Source: Faecalimonas umbilicata
Lineage (GTDB): Bacteria; Bacillota; Clostridia; Lachnospirales; Lachnospiraceae
DNA length: 64,000 nt
NCBI RefSeq assembly: GCF_004346095.1
Contig: NZ_SLZV01000012.1
Location: 18,053-82,052 of the forward strand
Direction of reading: 5' to 3'
Shown here: piece after piece, positions 1 through 8,146 of the stretch
How the letters are laid out: every line of letters begins with the position of its first letter
How positions within the stretch are numbered: position 1 is the stretch's first letter
Made by a program: the position numbers and the translations under genes
The notes under the pieces: generated by a model
Database searches by the model: none
What the model saw: only the letters and a program-made list of their open reading frames with translations
Told to the model about the DNA's origin: nothing

Positions 1-464
1 TGTTGCCTTTTCTCCTCGGGGATATTTTTCCGTCCCAGGATTTCCGCAAACATCCTGATATTTGCCGCCGGTGTCCTGGCCTGGTGGGCAATGTCCGACA
101 CCATACTCTGGACCGTCTCTTTTTCCTTCCGGCTTGTCTCTCTCGTATGAAGCATGATCTCATGGTACTGTTTCATCCGGTCCTGAATCTTTACGGTCAG
201 CGTATCGTGATATTCCGGAAAACGAATCTCCTCTTTCTCAGCAATCATATCGTCCAGCGTATCTAACACCTGCTCCGCCTGTTCTACAAGCAGTTTTCTC
301 AGAGATACCAGTTCCAGCAGGCAGACGGCCACTGCCGCACACACAATGGCAGCTGCGCCGAGTGCGAACAGTTCTTTCTGCAGCGGCAGAACTGTAAGAA
401 GAGCGATTCCTCCTATTCCGATCAGGAACACAAGCGCCATCGTTTTATAGATCTTATGCTTCAT
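1..464 (-). CDS. Sensor histidine kinase, N-terminal part (cut by window edge)
   Basis: Reading from the ATG at 464 the frame stays open for 154 codons to the window edge. Two membrane segments (about residues 8-27 and 34-52) are joined by a loop of only about 6 residues, the layout of intramembrane-sensing (BceS-like) kinases, which lack a real extracellular sensor domain. A dimerisation/phosphoacceptor box follows with the motif DIAHQARTP, putting the phosphorylated His at about residue 127. The ATPase domain lies outside the window. The start overlaps the stop region of the upstream response regulator, so the two are translationally coupled. Kinases of this type often sense antimicrobial peptides with an ABC transporter; no such transporter is visible here, so the stimulus is unknown. 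Confidence 0.85.
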   Translation of the reverse strand, partial: MKHKIYKTMALVFLIGIGGIALLTVLPLQKELFALGAAAIVCAAVAVCLLELVSLRKLLVEQAEQVLDTLDDMIAEKEEIRFPEYHDTLTVKIQDRMKQYHEIMLHTRETSRKEKETVQSMVSDIAHQARTPAANIRMFAEILGRKNIPEEKRQ

Positions 465-1149
465 GCGCTTTCCTCCGCACAAAAAGATAGCCCATTCCGT
501 AGATCGTCTGAATATATTTGTGGGACGCATCCTCAATCTTTTTTCTCAACCTTGTCATATTGACGGTCAGCGTATGCTCATCAATAAAGTTTTGATCACA
601 ATCGTAGAGCCGTTCCAGGAGCACGCGCCTGGTCAGGACCGTTCCCTCATTTTCCATAAAGAGCTTTAACATCCGGTACTCATTCGGTGTCAGAACCAAT
701 GTTTCCATCCCTCTGATGGCAGTCATCCGGTCAAAGTCGATTTTGAGATAACCATCGTCATACCGGTCTGACTCCTTCTTCTCCTCTTGTCCACCGCGTT
801 TCAATATCACGGCAATCTTTCTTCTGAGCACCGCCGGGGAAAACGGCTTTGTGACATAATCATCTGCACCGAGATCATATCCTCCCAGCAGATCTTCCTC
901 TTCGTTCCTCCCGGTCAGAAACATGACCGGAACGGAATACCGCTCTCTGATCTCCCGGTAGAAGGTAAATCCGTCCCCGTCCGGCAGATCTACATCCAGT
1001 ATCAACAGGTCGAATTTTGATGTTTCCAATAGTTGCCCCGCCTTCTTCAGCGAGTGTGCCGTGATCGTCAGATAATCTTCTTCCTCCAGTTCAAAGCAAA
1101 GTCCGGCAGAAAGCGCGATGTCATCTTCTACAAGCAGTATTCTCTTCAT
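454..1149 (-). CDS. Response regulator, OmpR/PhoB family
   Basis: A 231-residue two-domain regulator. The receiver domain starts with ILLVEDD, carries the phosphoacceptor Asp at residue 52 (LILDVDLPDGDG) and the conserved TKPF lysine near residue 100. The C-terminal half is a winged-helix DNA-binding domain (NEYRMLKLF, then a GMGYLF turn near the end). It is the partner of the kinase that begins inside its 3' end (11-nt overlap). The start ATG follows a purine-rich GAGGAG site. In the family, phosphorylated dimers bind direct repeats and usually activate a neighbouring transporter; the target here is outside the window or unknown. Confidence 0.92.
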   Translation of the reverse strand: MKRILLVEDDIALSAGLCFELEEEDYLTITAHSLKKAGQLLETSKFDLLILDVDLPDGDGFTFYREIRERYSVPVMFLTGRNEEEDLLGGYDLGADDYVTKPFSPAVLRRKIAVILKRGGQEEKKESDRYDDGYLKIDFDRMTAIRGMETLVLTPNEYRMLKLFMENEGTVLTRRVLLERLYDCDQNFIDEHTLTVNMTRLRKKIEDASHKYIQTIYGMGYLFVRRKAHEA

Positions 1150-1203
1150 ATTCCTCTCCTCGCTCTTGTTCTTTCTCTGTCTTTCTTATGCACTTTTGAG
1201 ATT

Positions 1204-1232
1204 ATTTTACTAAATTTTTCAGCTTTTTACAA
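1204..1232 (-). promoter_or_regulatory. SigA-type promoter for the 1149-464 regulator/kinase pair
   Basis: On the minus strand, -35 TTGTAA (1232-1227), a 17-bp spacer and -10 TAAAAT (1209-1204) lie about 55 bp upstream of the regulator start. Spacing and hexamers fit a housekeeping promoter; not tested. Confidence 0.55.
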
Positions 1233-1248
1233 CAGCTGTTTTCGGCTT

Positions 1249-1662
1249 TTATGCTTGTTTTGATTCTCGCTTTCCTTTCCGTTTTTGCTCCAGCACATAG
1301 CCGGCCGCTCCACAGAATACAAGTGCGCTTCCCACAATCCAGTAAACAACGGTAAGTCCATTTGTCGTTCCATAGATTTCCAGCGCCCCCGTAAAAAAGC
1401 TTCCAGTGGTCAGCGCCGCTATTCCTTCATGATACCGCCTGAGGCTTTTTCTTTCCGGAACTTCCCTATGAAAGAATTGGAGAAGAAAAAAAGGAATCAC
1501 ACCGCCTGCCAGCGGAAATGCAAACGCATAGATCATATAATAGGAAAATACTCCGTGACTGAATGTTTCATAGACGGCGCCAAGCAGGACGCAGGCTGCC
1601 GTGACAGCCAGATAACCGAAAATAGTGTTCTGCAGTCTAGTATCCGATGTAGACAATATCAC
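1249..1662 (-). CDS. Small integral membrane protein of unknown function
   Basis: A 137-residue protein with about four hydrophobic segments (near residues 12-32, 37-62, 81-98 and 102-122) and a basic C-terminal tail (EQKRKGKRESK). I do not recognise a family. It probably starts at a GTG (1662), preceded by a good GAGGAG site inside the end of the upstream glycosidase gene, giving a 26-nt overlap. As the last gene of an envelope-polysaccharide operon it may help assemble or anchor that product, but this is guesswork from position only. Confidence 0.7.
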   Translation of the reverse strand: MILSTSDTRLQNTIFGYLAVTAACVLLGAVYETFSHGVFSYYMIYAFAFPLAGGVIPFFLLQFFHREVPERKSLRRYHEGIAALTTGSFFTGALEIYGTTNGLTVVYWIVGSALVFCGAAGYVLEQKRKGKRESKQA

Positions 1663-2551
1663 TCACACTCCTCTCCCGAATGCTTTTTCCGTCTGTGGTC
1701 GGCTGATTAATGATCTCTCCGTTAAAGTAAAGTGTAGAAGATCCGCCGCCATCCAGATTATATGCCGTCGTCACTCCCAGTCCTTTCATAAATTCTGCCA
1801 TCTCCAGAAGCGAAAGCCCTTCGCTCTCCTCTGTCCTTCCATCTGAGACGACAAAGACATAGTGGAGTTCATCTATGATTCCGATCGCTGTGCGCGGATT
1901 GCTCGCCATCGCTTTTCCGACCTCATCTTCTTCCGTTACCGCGACCTCGCCGTCAGCAACGAGCGCCGGTCCAAATGACAACACCTCTTTTGCATTGTTT
2001 GCCAGAAGCTCCTCCGCTGTCACATCTTCCTCCGAAATAATCCCAAACGTTCCATTTTCATAGATAACCAGATCCTGCTGTCCTTCCCTTACCGTATCCC
2101 GGTACAGCACGCCGTTCCGGATCACATAGCCGGACTCCTGTGCCCCATAATAGTCCCCGTTGATCGCAAGAATCGCTCCTGCACTTTCTGCAATCTCCGA
2201 TGTCTTCTCTGTCACATTCCGCCCGTACACATTTTGTGCCAGCGCAGTCTGCAGATATTCCGGCGAAGAAAGTATGACATCCGCCACATAGATAGAAGTG
2301 TCATATTCCCGCATGTGTGATATGGCAACCTCTATATTTTCATCTTTGTAGGTGCTGTCGGATACTGTCGCCTCCGCACTGCTTTCTTCTGTTTCTGCTA
2401 TTTTGCTGTCGGTCTCTGTGCTGGTCTGCTTTTCCACAGTTGCATAAACTTTTTTCAACACAAACGTATCCAGTCCCAGATAAATGGTAAACGAAGTCAG
2501 GAACACGGCATAGATCAATTCCCACCTATGCTTTTTTAAAAACCGTTCCAT
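1637..2551 (-). CDS. Phosphodiester glycosidase (NAGPA domain) membrane-anchored protein
   Basis: A 304-residue protein with one N-terminal membrane anchor (about residues 10-28) and an exported domain. The C-terminal half has the hallmarks of the phosphodiester glycosidase / NAGPA family (formerly DUF2233): AILAINGDYY, NPRTAIGI and the closing YNLDGGGSSTLY motif. These enzymes cleave sugar phosphodiesters; in bacteria they sit with exopolysaccharide or wall-polymer genes. I chose the ATG at 2551 because GGGAGG lies 6 nt upstream; the longer frame (from 2593) would place that site inside the gene. Its start overlaps the upstream GT2-GtrA gene by 26 nt, so translation is probably coupled. Substrate unknown; a phosphosugar-containing envelope polymer is a reasonable inference. 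Confidence 0.85.
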   Translation of the reverse strand: MERFLKKHRWELIYAVFLTSFTIYLGLDTFVLKKVYATVEKQTSTETDSKIAETEESSAEATVSDSTYKDENIEVAISHMREYDTSIYVADVILSSPEYLQTALAQNVYGRNVTEKTSEIAESAGAILAINGDYYGAQESGYVIRNGVLYRDTVREGQQDLVIYENGTFGIISEEDVTAEELLANNAKEVLSFGPALVADGEVAVTEEDEVGKAMASNPRTAIGIIDELHYVFVVSDGRTEESEGLSLLEMAEFMKGLGVTTAYNLDGGGSSTLYFNGEIINQPTTDGKSIRERSVSDIVYIGY

Positions 2552-3599
2552 GCGCATCCTCCCTTCTTCGGAAAATGAAATGACTCTGTACAAACCAGCT
2601 CACAATGAATAAGATCAACTCCGCACAGATTTTTCCCACATATTGATTCATCCCAAGCCGTCTCACAAAAATTTCTAAAAGAGCAGTGTTCGCCACAAGG
2701 ATCAGAACGACAAGCAGCAGATATTTTCCCGATGACTGCACCACCTTTTCATTGCTTTGGAAGACAATGTTCCGGTTTGCTGTATAATTTACCCCTGCGC
2801 TGACAATTCTTGCTGTAACATTGGAAATGATTCTGGCACTGTCCGGCAGCATACCGGCTGTCAGACAGAGCATCCCACTGTAAATCCCGTAGTCTATGAG
2901 AAAACTGCCGAAAGAAACTGCTGAAAATTTCAATATTTCTTTGTAAATACGTACGGAGTCTTTGATCGTGTCAAAATGAGAGGTCCGGTTTTCATCTATA
3001 TAGACTGTCTCAATCTCCACCTCCCGCACCGGAATCTTCTCACGCGCACATTGGAGCAGCACATTCATCTCATATTCGTAACGCTCCCCCTCAACCTGCG
3101 CAAATCTGTGTGCAGTTTTTCTGTCAAATGCCCGCAGCCCTGTCTGCGTATCGTACACCTTCATCCCCGTTGCAAGCCGGTAGACGATGCGGGTCACCGT
3201 ATTCCCAAACCGGCTTCTGAGCGGGATATCCCCTTTCATTTTCCTGCTTCCCAGGATGAGCTGTCCCGGATTTTCCATTCCCGCTGCGCACACTTTCTTC
3301 ACGTCATCCGGTTTGTGCTGCCCATCCGCATCGACCGTCACTATGACATAATCTGACGATACGCTGTTCTGAATATAGTTGAATCCGGTCTTTAATGCCC
3401 GCCCTTTTCCTCTGTTTTTGTCATGTCTTAACACTGTCGCCTCTTCCTCGAGCTTTCGGAACAGCCCCTGCTTTTCCCTGGAACTCCCATCATCCACAAC
3501 GACAACTTCCAATCCCTTTTCTCTGATCTTTCGGACCAGTTCCAGCAGACCCGCCTCCGGCTGATAGGCAGGTATCAATGCAATTTTTCTGCTGTTCAT
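2526..3599 (-). CDS. Glycosyltransferase family 2 fused to GtrA-like membrane domain
   Basis: A 357-residue fusion. Residues 1-215 are a GT-A fold transferase of the dolichyl-phosphate-mannose-synthase type: VVVVDDGSS near 36, the metal-binding DAD of VDADGQ at 89-94, and QTGLRAF further on. From about residue 225 come four hydrophobic segments of a GtrA-like domain. Such fusions move a sugar onto a polyprenyl phosphate and help flip the lipid-linked sugar for envelope glycan modification. AGAGGTGAT precedes the ATG. First gene of a three-gene overlapping operon with the phosphodiester glycosidase and a small membrane protein. Confidence 0.88.
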   Translation of the reverse strand: MNSRKIALIPAYQPEAGLLELVRKIREKGLEVVVVDDGSSREKQGLFRKLEEEATVLRHDKNRGKGRALKTGFNYIQNSVSSDYVIVTVDADGQHKPDDVKKVCAAGMENPGQLILGSRKMKGDIPLRSRFGNTVTRIVYRLATGMKVYDTQTGLRAFDRKTAHRFAQVEGERYEYEMNVLLQCAREKIPVREVEIETVYIDENRTSHFDTIKDSVRIYKEILKFSAVSFGSFLIDYGIYSGMLCLTAGMLPDSARIISNVTARIVSAGVNYTANRNIVFQSNEKVVQSSGKYLLLVVLILVANTALLEIFVRRLGMNQYVGKICAELILFIVSWFVQSHFIFRRREDAHGTVFKKA

Positions 3600-3666
3600 A
3601 CAATTATCACCTCTTCTTTCTGCTTTCTATTTTCTGATGTCCTCCTCTCCTCAAAAGCCCTCCTGC

Positions 3667-5304
3667 TTACATACTGTCTCCTGTATCTGAAGAACTTCCT
3701 TGATTTTCTCCTGCTTCTCCCGGACCTCCCTGCTTATTTTCTCCGTTTCGGTCAGGAGGTGTCCCCTGCTTATTTCCTTCGTCCATATCAGGAGGCGTTC
3801 CTTTCATTTCTCTCTGCTCCGGATTCCCCGGTCCGCCCTGCATCTGACCGCTTCCATAGATCAGAGTATCCAGCGTGATTTCTTCACTGTATGTCCCTGC
3901 CGATACCGTGTAAGTACTGTCTTTTGTAAGTTCCGGACAGCTGATCAGCACAGATGTGTATACTTTATCCGGTTCCCACTGCATAAGTTCTGTTCCATCA
4001 CTGTCCTGAAGAGAAACAACACTGCCTGCCTCCTGTGATCCGACTGATACCAGCACTGTGCCCTGTGTGGAGGAACTTCCAAAATTTTGCGCCATACCGG
4101 AAGAACCTGCCGCAACAAAGGTTCCTCCGCTGATGACCGCTTCTCCATTATAGTCTAATGCACCGTTTCCATCATTGACCGGACCGGATATATAAGTTTC
4201 TCCGCCTGACACGGTCAGATCTCCATTAGAATCAATCCCGTCTCCTTCGGAATTGACATGTATCACGCCGCCGGAAATATGAATGTAAGCTCCTTCTGTT
4301 GCCGCAAACTGATCTCCACCTGTGCCTTCAAAACCGCTGCTGTCATTTCCGCCTGCCGCATTCAGTCCATCGTCTGATGCAGTTACAGAGATATTTCCAC
4401 CTGTAATATCGATGCTCAACCCTTCAATCCCTTCGTAACTTTGGGCAATCTCTATTTCCCCGCCTAGAATCGTTGTAGAAGAATCTGCATGGATTCCGTC
4501 GTCCTGTGCCGTGATTTTAAAACTGCCGTCCGCCAGATAGACAAATCCAAGGCTGCTGTCATCTGTATTTGACGCATGGATGCCGTCTTTCCCTGACGTG
4601 ATCGTAAAAGTTCCACTTAGGATCCGCACACTGTCCTTCCCGGAAAGTCCATGAGATGCCGCTGTAATGTCATAAGTACCACTTGTAAGTACAAGGTCAT
4701 CTTTTGACACAACTCCATGTCCTGCCTCCGCCTTGATCTTCAATGTTCCGGCGCCGTTTAATGTCAGGTCATCTTTTGAAAAAATGACCGCATCGATATT
4801 ATTATCATCAATCGCCGTGTAAGTTCCTCCATTAGTCAATATGTTGTCTGATCCGGATGCCGTCGTGAGAAATACTTTATCTGCTGAACGGACATAAATT
4901 GCCGCTGACTGTGCACTTGTAATCTCTACACCATTTAAAACAATCTGAATCTTATCGGTGTCCTCGGCATCTACGATAATCATTCCATTCGATAGTGTTC
5001 CCGACAAAATGTAAGTTCCTTCCTCTGTAATCGTGACTGTATTTTCTGAAATCTGCACCGCATCTGAATCACAGAGTGTGCCGTTATCCGCAAGCGTGAT
5101 CAATGCACTATCTTCCTCATCGTAACCGATCTCCTTATCTCGGTCTGTAAACATTTCTGAAATATCTTTCACTGTCTGTTCCTCAGAATTGGTGGCAGTA
5201 TCACTTTGGTTTTCAGAGGATGCCTCTGCATTTTTCAAAGTACATCCCGGCACTAGAAGCATTCCTGCAAACAGCCATAATAATATGATTCTTCTTTTTT
5301 TCAT
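3667..5304 (-). CDS. Cthe_2159-like carbohydrate-binding beta-helix lipoprotein
   Basis: A 545-residue exported lipoprotein. The ATG at 5304 is chosen because AGGAGGT sits just upstream and it gives a clean signal peptide ending in lipobox LLVPGC (lipidated Cys at residue 21); a longer in-frame start at 5370 would bury it. The body is a repetitive right-handed beta-helix: repeated Leu/Ile-Thr-Gly/Ser-Gly-Thr strands and several DDGIHA/GDGIDSNG turns, typical of the Cthe_2159 family, whose founder binds acidic sugars and Ca2+. The last 60 residues are a low-complexity Gly/Pro/Asn/Gln/Glu tail, probably a flexible spacer. Last gene of the VTC/DUF4956 operon. The ligand is unknown. Confidence 0.82.
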   Translation of the reverse strand: MKKRRIILLWLFAGMLLVPGCTLKNAEASSENQSDTATNSEEQTVKDISEMFTDRDKEIGYDEEDSALITLADNGTLCDSDAVQISENTVTITEEGTYILSGTLSNGMIIVDAEDTDKIQIVLNGVEITSAQSAAIYVRSADKVFLTTASGSDNILTNGGTYTAIDDNNIDAVIFSKDDLTLNGAGTLKIKAEAGHGVVSKDDLVLTSGTYDITAASHGLSGKDSVRILSGTFTITSGKDGIHASNTDDSSLGFVYLADGSFKITAQDDGIHADSSTTILGGEIEIAQSYEGIEGLSIDITGGNISVTASDDGLNAAGGNDSSGFEGTGGDQFAATEGAYIHISGGVIHVNSEGDGIDSNGDLTVSGGETYISGPVNDGNGALDYNGEAVISGGTFVAAGSSGMAQNFGSSSTQGTVLVSVGSQEAGSVVSLQDSDGTELMQWEPDKVYTSVLISCPELTKDSTYTVSAGTYSEEITLDTLIYGSGQMQGGPGNPEQREMKGTPPDMDEGNKQGTPPDRNGENKQGGPGEAGENQGSSSDTGDSM

Positions 5305-5314
5305 TGCGCACCTC

Positions 5315-6010
5315 CTATAATTCTCCGATAATCGTCTCCTGCTTTGATACCGTAATCTCCAAATTGCCATTTCTGCATCGCAGCTTGTCGATCATCTCCT
5401 TTTCCTGATCCCTACTTCTCAGTGTCAAATTGTAAGTTAAGCGGAACAAGCTCCCCATATTTGTCGTCTTTACTTGAACAAGTTCACATTCTGTCGTATA
5501 TTTCTGCAAAATCTTATCAAACACTCCGGAATAATCAAGATCTTCCGGAATCGTGATGTGCATTGTCTTATACCGATCCTGTTTTTTTCCTGCTCCAAAG
5601 TCCAGTCGATGGTAAAGAAGACTCACTCCTCCAAGAAGCACCGCTACAAGAAATGCATACCCAAGATAGCCCATCCCCGCGACAAGCCCAGTTCCCATAG
5701 CCAGAAAGATTGCTCCGATTTCTTTTGCGGAGCCTGCAGCCGACCGGAACCGCACAAGACTAAATGCCCCTGCGACCGCTACCCCAGTTCCTACATTTCC
5801 ATTTACCATCATGATCACAACACAGACAACGGCCGGAAGTATGGCCAGTGTTGCCACAAAGCTTTTTGTATACCGTGTCCCACACATATACGCAACTGCC
5901 AGGATCAAACCGATTACAAGAGAACATCCTACACAGAGCAGAAAGTCTTGCACAGCAATCACATTTGTCATATCCGTATCAAAAATCCCGCGAAACATCT
6001 GATTAAGCAT
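5315..6010 (-). CDS. DUF4956 family membrane protein
   Basis: A 231-residue protein with about four membrane segments in the first 130 residues (roughly 17-40, 48-66, 70-85, 100-130), including the family-typical GAFSLVRFRS stretch, and a soluble C-terminal alpha/beta domain of about 100 residues probably in the cytoplasm. The ATG at 6010 is set by GGGAGG upstream; it overlaps the 3' end of the VTC gene by 8 nt, implying coupled translation and equal output. DUF4956 genes commonly sit beside VTC-domain genes. Because this VTC protein has no membrane segment, DUF4956 could be its membrane partner or channel, but that is inference. Confidence 0.85.
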   Translation of the reverse strand: MLNQMFRGIFDTDMTNVIAVQDFLLCVGCSLVIGLILAVAYMCGTRYTKSFVATLAILPAVVCVVIMMVNGNVGTGVAVAGAFSLVRFRSAAGSAKEIGAIFLAMGTGLVAGMGYLGYAFLVAVLLGGVSLLYHRLDFGAGKKQDRYKTMHITIPEDLDYSGVFDKILQKYTTECELVQVKTTNMGSLFRLTYNLTLRSRDQEKEMIDKLRCRNGNLEITVSKQETIIGEL

Positions 6011-6722
6011 AGCGCACACCTCCCTTTGCATTCTTGTTCATCATCTGCATATACGCAGAGCCATATTTAGAGAAGGATGTCTTAAACAAATGATTACTGC
6101 TCAACGTTCGGCTCATCCAAAGAGGAATGCCCCCGGATGTCTTGATTTCCAACAGTGTCTGCCCATTTTCCAATAGTGGCTTCCCATAAATTTCACTTCC
6201 CAGAGAAACATCATCCTCCCGGTAAAGTATATTTTCATCAAATGTCACCCGGAAATCACTGCCATCCAGAGAATAATATGCCTCTCTCTCATAAGTCAGA
6301 AAGACTACTGGAACTAACTGCCCATAATAGTGCCGGAAATACTTGATTTCTTCTCCAATCTGTGACTTAACCGGAAGATCTCTCCTGCGCTCAAAGCTCT
6401 CCCTGACTATCTTCTCCGGAAGTGTAAGCCTTCGTTTATAGACAATTCCGTCATATTTCTTTTTCAATTCTACAAAGACTTCATCTTCCGGATCTGCGGT
6501 CTCATAACTCCGCACTCTTAGTTTTTCCTTATATGCCGGCTTTTCCAGAGAACGGCGGATCAATCGGAATGTATCTGTATCAAAATAAATATTCCGGATG
6601 GTTGTTCTTCCATAGTGATCTATCTGCATATATGGATCCATTGCTTTTAACACTTTCTCCTTTTCCTGCCTTGTGAGCAGATATTTCAGCTCATACCGCT
6701 TAAAAGTTGTCTGATATGTCAT
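6003..6722 (-). CDS. VTC-domain polyphosphate polymerase-like protein
   Basis: A 239-residue soluble protein of the triphosphate tunnel metalloenzyme type. The expected tunnel residues are visible: RYELKYLL (9-16), RNIYFDTD (43-50), KLRVRSY (67-73), VELKKK (84-89), VYKRR (94-98) and LEIKTSG (191-197). In yeast Vtc4 this fold makes polyphosphate from ATP while the product crosses the membrane. The bacterial form lacks SPX and membrane domains; the downstream overlapping DUF4956 gene may supply the membrane part. AAGGAG precedes the ATG. Its promoter carries a 10-bp-period direct repeat that could bind the adjacent OmpR-type regulator. Activity is predicted from family, not shown. Confidence 0.85.
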   Translation of the reverse strand: MTYQTTFKRYELKYLLTRQEKEKVLKAMDPYMQIDHYGRTTIRNIYFDTDTFRLIRRSLEKPAYKEKLRVRSYETADPEDEVFVELKKKYDGIVYKRRLTLPEKIVRESFERRRDLPVKSQIGEEIKYFRHYYGQLVPVVFLTYEREAYYSLDGSDFRVTFDENILYREDDVSLGSEIYGKPLLENGQTLLEIKTSGGIPLWMSRTLSSNHLFKTSFSKYGSAYMQMMNKNAKGGVRYA

Positions 6723-6753
6723 AAATTTTTCTCCTTTTCCTTGTGATGGATCA

Positions 6754-6785
6754 ACTATAGCAGACGAACCTTAAATCTACTTAAA
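6754..6785 (-). promoter_or_regulatory. Promoter of VTC operon with TTTAAG direct repeats
   Basis: On the minus strand two TTTAAG hexamers lie exactly 10 bp apart (6785-6780 and 6775-6770), followed after 10 bp by -10 TATAGT (6759-6754). The repeats fall where a -35 element should be, and no good -35 is present. This is the usual layout for activation by an OmpR/PhoB-type regulator. The gene for such a regulator lies just upstream (8817-8143). Confidence 0.55.
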
Positions 6786-6837
6786 AAACAGAACACCTCC
6801 ATTAGCAACTGGCCAGATATGTATGATTCACTGTATC

Positions 6838-6872
6838 AAAAAGCCGCCTCAGTGCTTCTGCACCAAGACGGC
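6838..6872 (-). terminator. Intrinsic terminator after the sensor kinase gene
   Basis: On the minus strand a 13-bp stem (6872-6860 with 6855-6843, three G-U pairs) with loop AGAA is followed by TTTTT (6842-6838). It separates the regulator/kinase transcript from the VTC operon, which then has its own promoter. Confidence 0.85.
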
Positions 6873-6904
6873 ATGCCATCTACATTTATGAAATTTAGCA
6901 AAAC

Positions 6905-8146
6905 TCAGATTGGAAATGTAACTGTGATCCAAAGTGATCTTCCATCCTCTGTAAATGCACTGATCTTTCCCCTATGTGCGGATACTGTAGCTGCTGCAAT
7001 GGAAAGTCCCAGTCCATATCCCCCTGTTTCCGAATTGCGTGACTGATCTGTTCTGTAAAAGCGGTCAAACAGATGTTCCAGTTGTTCTTTTCCTATTTGA
7101 TCTGTCGTGTTATAGACCGACAGACAAATTTTGCTTTTTTGCTTTTTCAGCCGTAGAAAAATATTTCCTCCTTCCTCAGAATATTTAACTGCGTTGTCCA
7201 ACAGGATACTAAAAAGTCTTTCAATCGCTTTCTCCTCCCCTTTCATCTGAAGGGACGGTTCGATTTCCCCTTCCAGATATTTCTTCTGAAGCTTTGCAGG
7301 GGCCTGAAAAGCAGCAAGTGCCTGTTCTGCCATATCGGAAATTTGGATTTCTGTCACAAATTCTTTTTTCTCTTCTTCCATACGTGCAAGAAGAATCAGG
7401 TCATTGGTCAAAGCTGCCATCCTCTCCGTCTGCATCTGAATATCCCGAAGCCATTCACTTTCTCCATGATCCATCTCTAGCACTTCAGCATCTGCCTGTA
7501 TGATCGCAAGCGGAGTTTTCAATTCATGCCCTGCATCGGTAATAAACCTTTTCTGTTTTTCATAAGTCTCTGAAAAAGGTTTCACTATGCGTGCCGACAA
7601 AAAGATAAGTAAAATCAGTACTGCCGCAAGTCCCAACACAGAAACTCCAACCGCTGTCACGACAAAATTTCGAAAAGTAGACAAATTTCTTCTGCAATCC
7701 AGAAAAACAATTCTTCTTTGCTCCCCACTTTGAAATACTTTGTAGCGGTAGTCCTCGACAAACCCACTCAGAGTTCCGCTCTCCCACACCGCCATTCCAT
7801 ATTTCATCGCAGTACTGCTGTCGATCATGGCAATCTTTCCAGTATCAGATGCAAGCACTTCTCCCTTTTGGTCTAGAAGAACCGAAAAATATCTCGACTC
7901 ATATGGAAGCTCTGGAGACAGAAAAGGATCATTATCCACCGGGGCTTCTTTCTTTTTTTTCTCTGCAAAGAGATCTGTCTGAGGAAACCTTCCTTCATTT
8001 TCTCCGAGTACTTCCAACACTCGATCAGCATCTTCCACAATTTTTTTATAGTTTATCCCACCGATTACACCCTCGATGCAGAGCAGTACAGCAAGAAGTG
8101 ACAACATCGATGCTGCAATCAATTTCATCCGCAGTTTCCCGATCAT
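6905..8146 (-). CDS. Sensor histidine kinase (HisKA/HATPase)
   Basis: A 413-residue kinase with two membrane segments (9-30 and 161-185) around an extracellular sensor region of about 130 residues. The phosphoacceptor box GHELKTPL puts the active His at residue 207. The ATPase domain shows the N box LLDNAVKYSEEG, a substituted G1 region and the G2 motif GGYGLGLSIA. The start overlaps the regulator stop by 4 nt (ATGA), so the two are coupled. A strong terminator follows. Signal unknown; adjacency to the VTC/DUF4956/lipoprotein operon suggests control of that module. Confidence 0.92.
   Translation of the reverse strand: MIGKLRMKLIAASMLSLLAVLLCIEGVIGGINYKKIVEDADRVLEVLGENEGRFPQTDLFAEKKKKEAPVDNDPFLSPELPYESRYFSVLLDQKGEVLASDTGKIAMIDSSTAMKYGMAVWESGTLSGFVEDYRYKVFQSGEQRRIVFLDCRRNLSTFRNFVVTAVGVSVLGLAAVLILLIFLSARIVKPFSETYEKQKRFITDAGHELKTPLAIIQADAEVLEMDHGESEWLRDIQMQTERMAALTNDLILLARMEEEKKEFVTEIQISDMAEQALAAFQAPAKLQKKYLEGEIEPSLQMKGEEKAIERLFSILLDNAVKYSEEGGNIFLRLKKQKSKICLSVYNTTDQIGKEQLEHLFDRFYRTDQSRNSETGGYGLGLSIAAATVSAHRGKISAFTEDGRSLWITVTFPI

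Noticed and set aside
3700..5200. Repetitive sequence as a CRISPR-like or tandem DNA repeat
   Set aside because: Repeats are degenerate beta-helix codons in a protein gene, without constant repeats and spacers.
6819..7046. 75-codon plus-strand frame near the kinase 3' end
   Set aside because: Overlaps a terminator and the end of the kinase gene on the other strand; no ribosome binding site.
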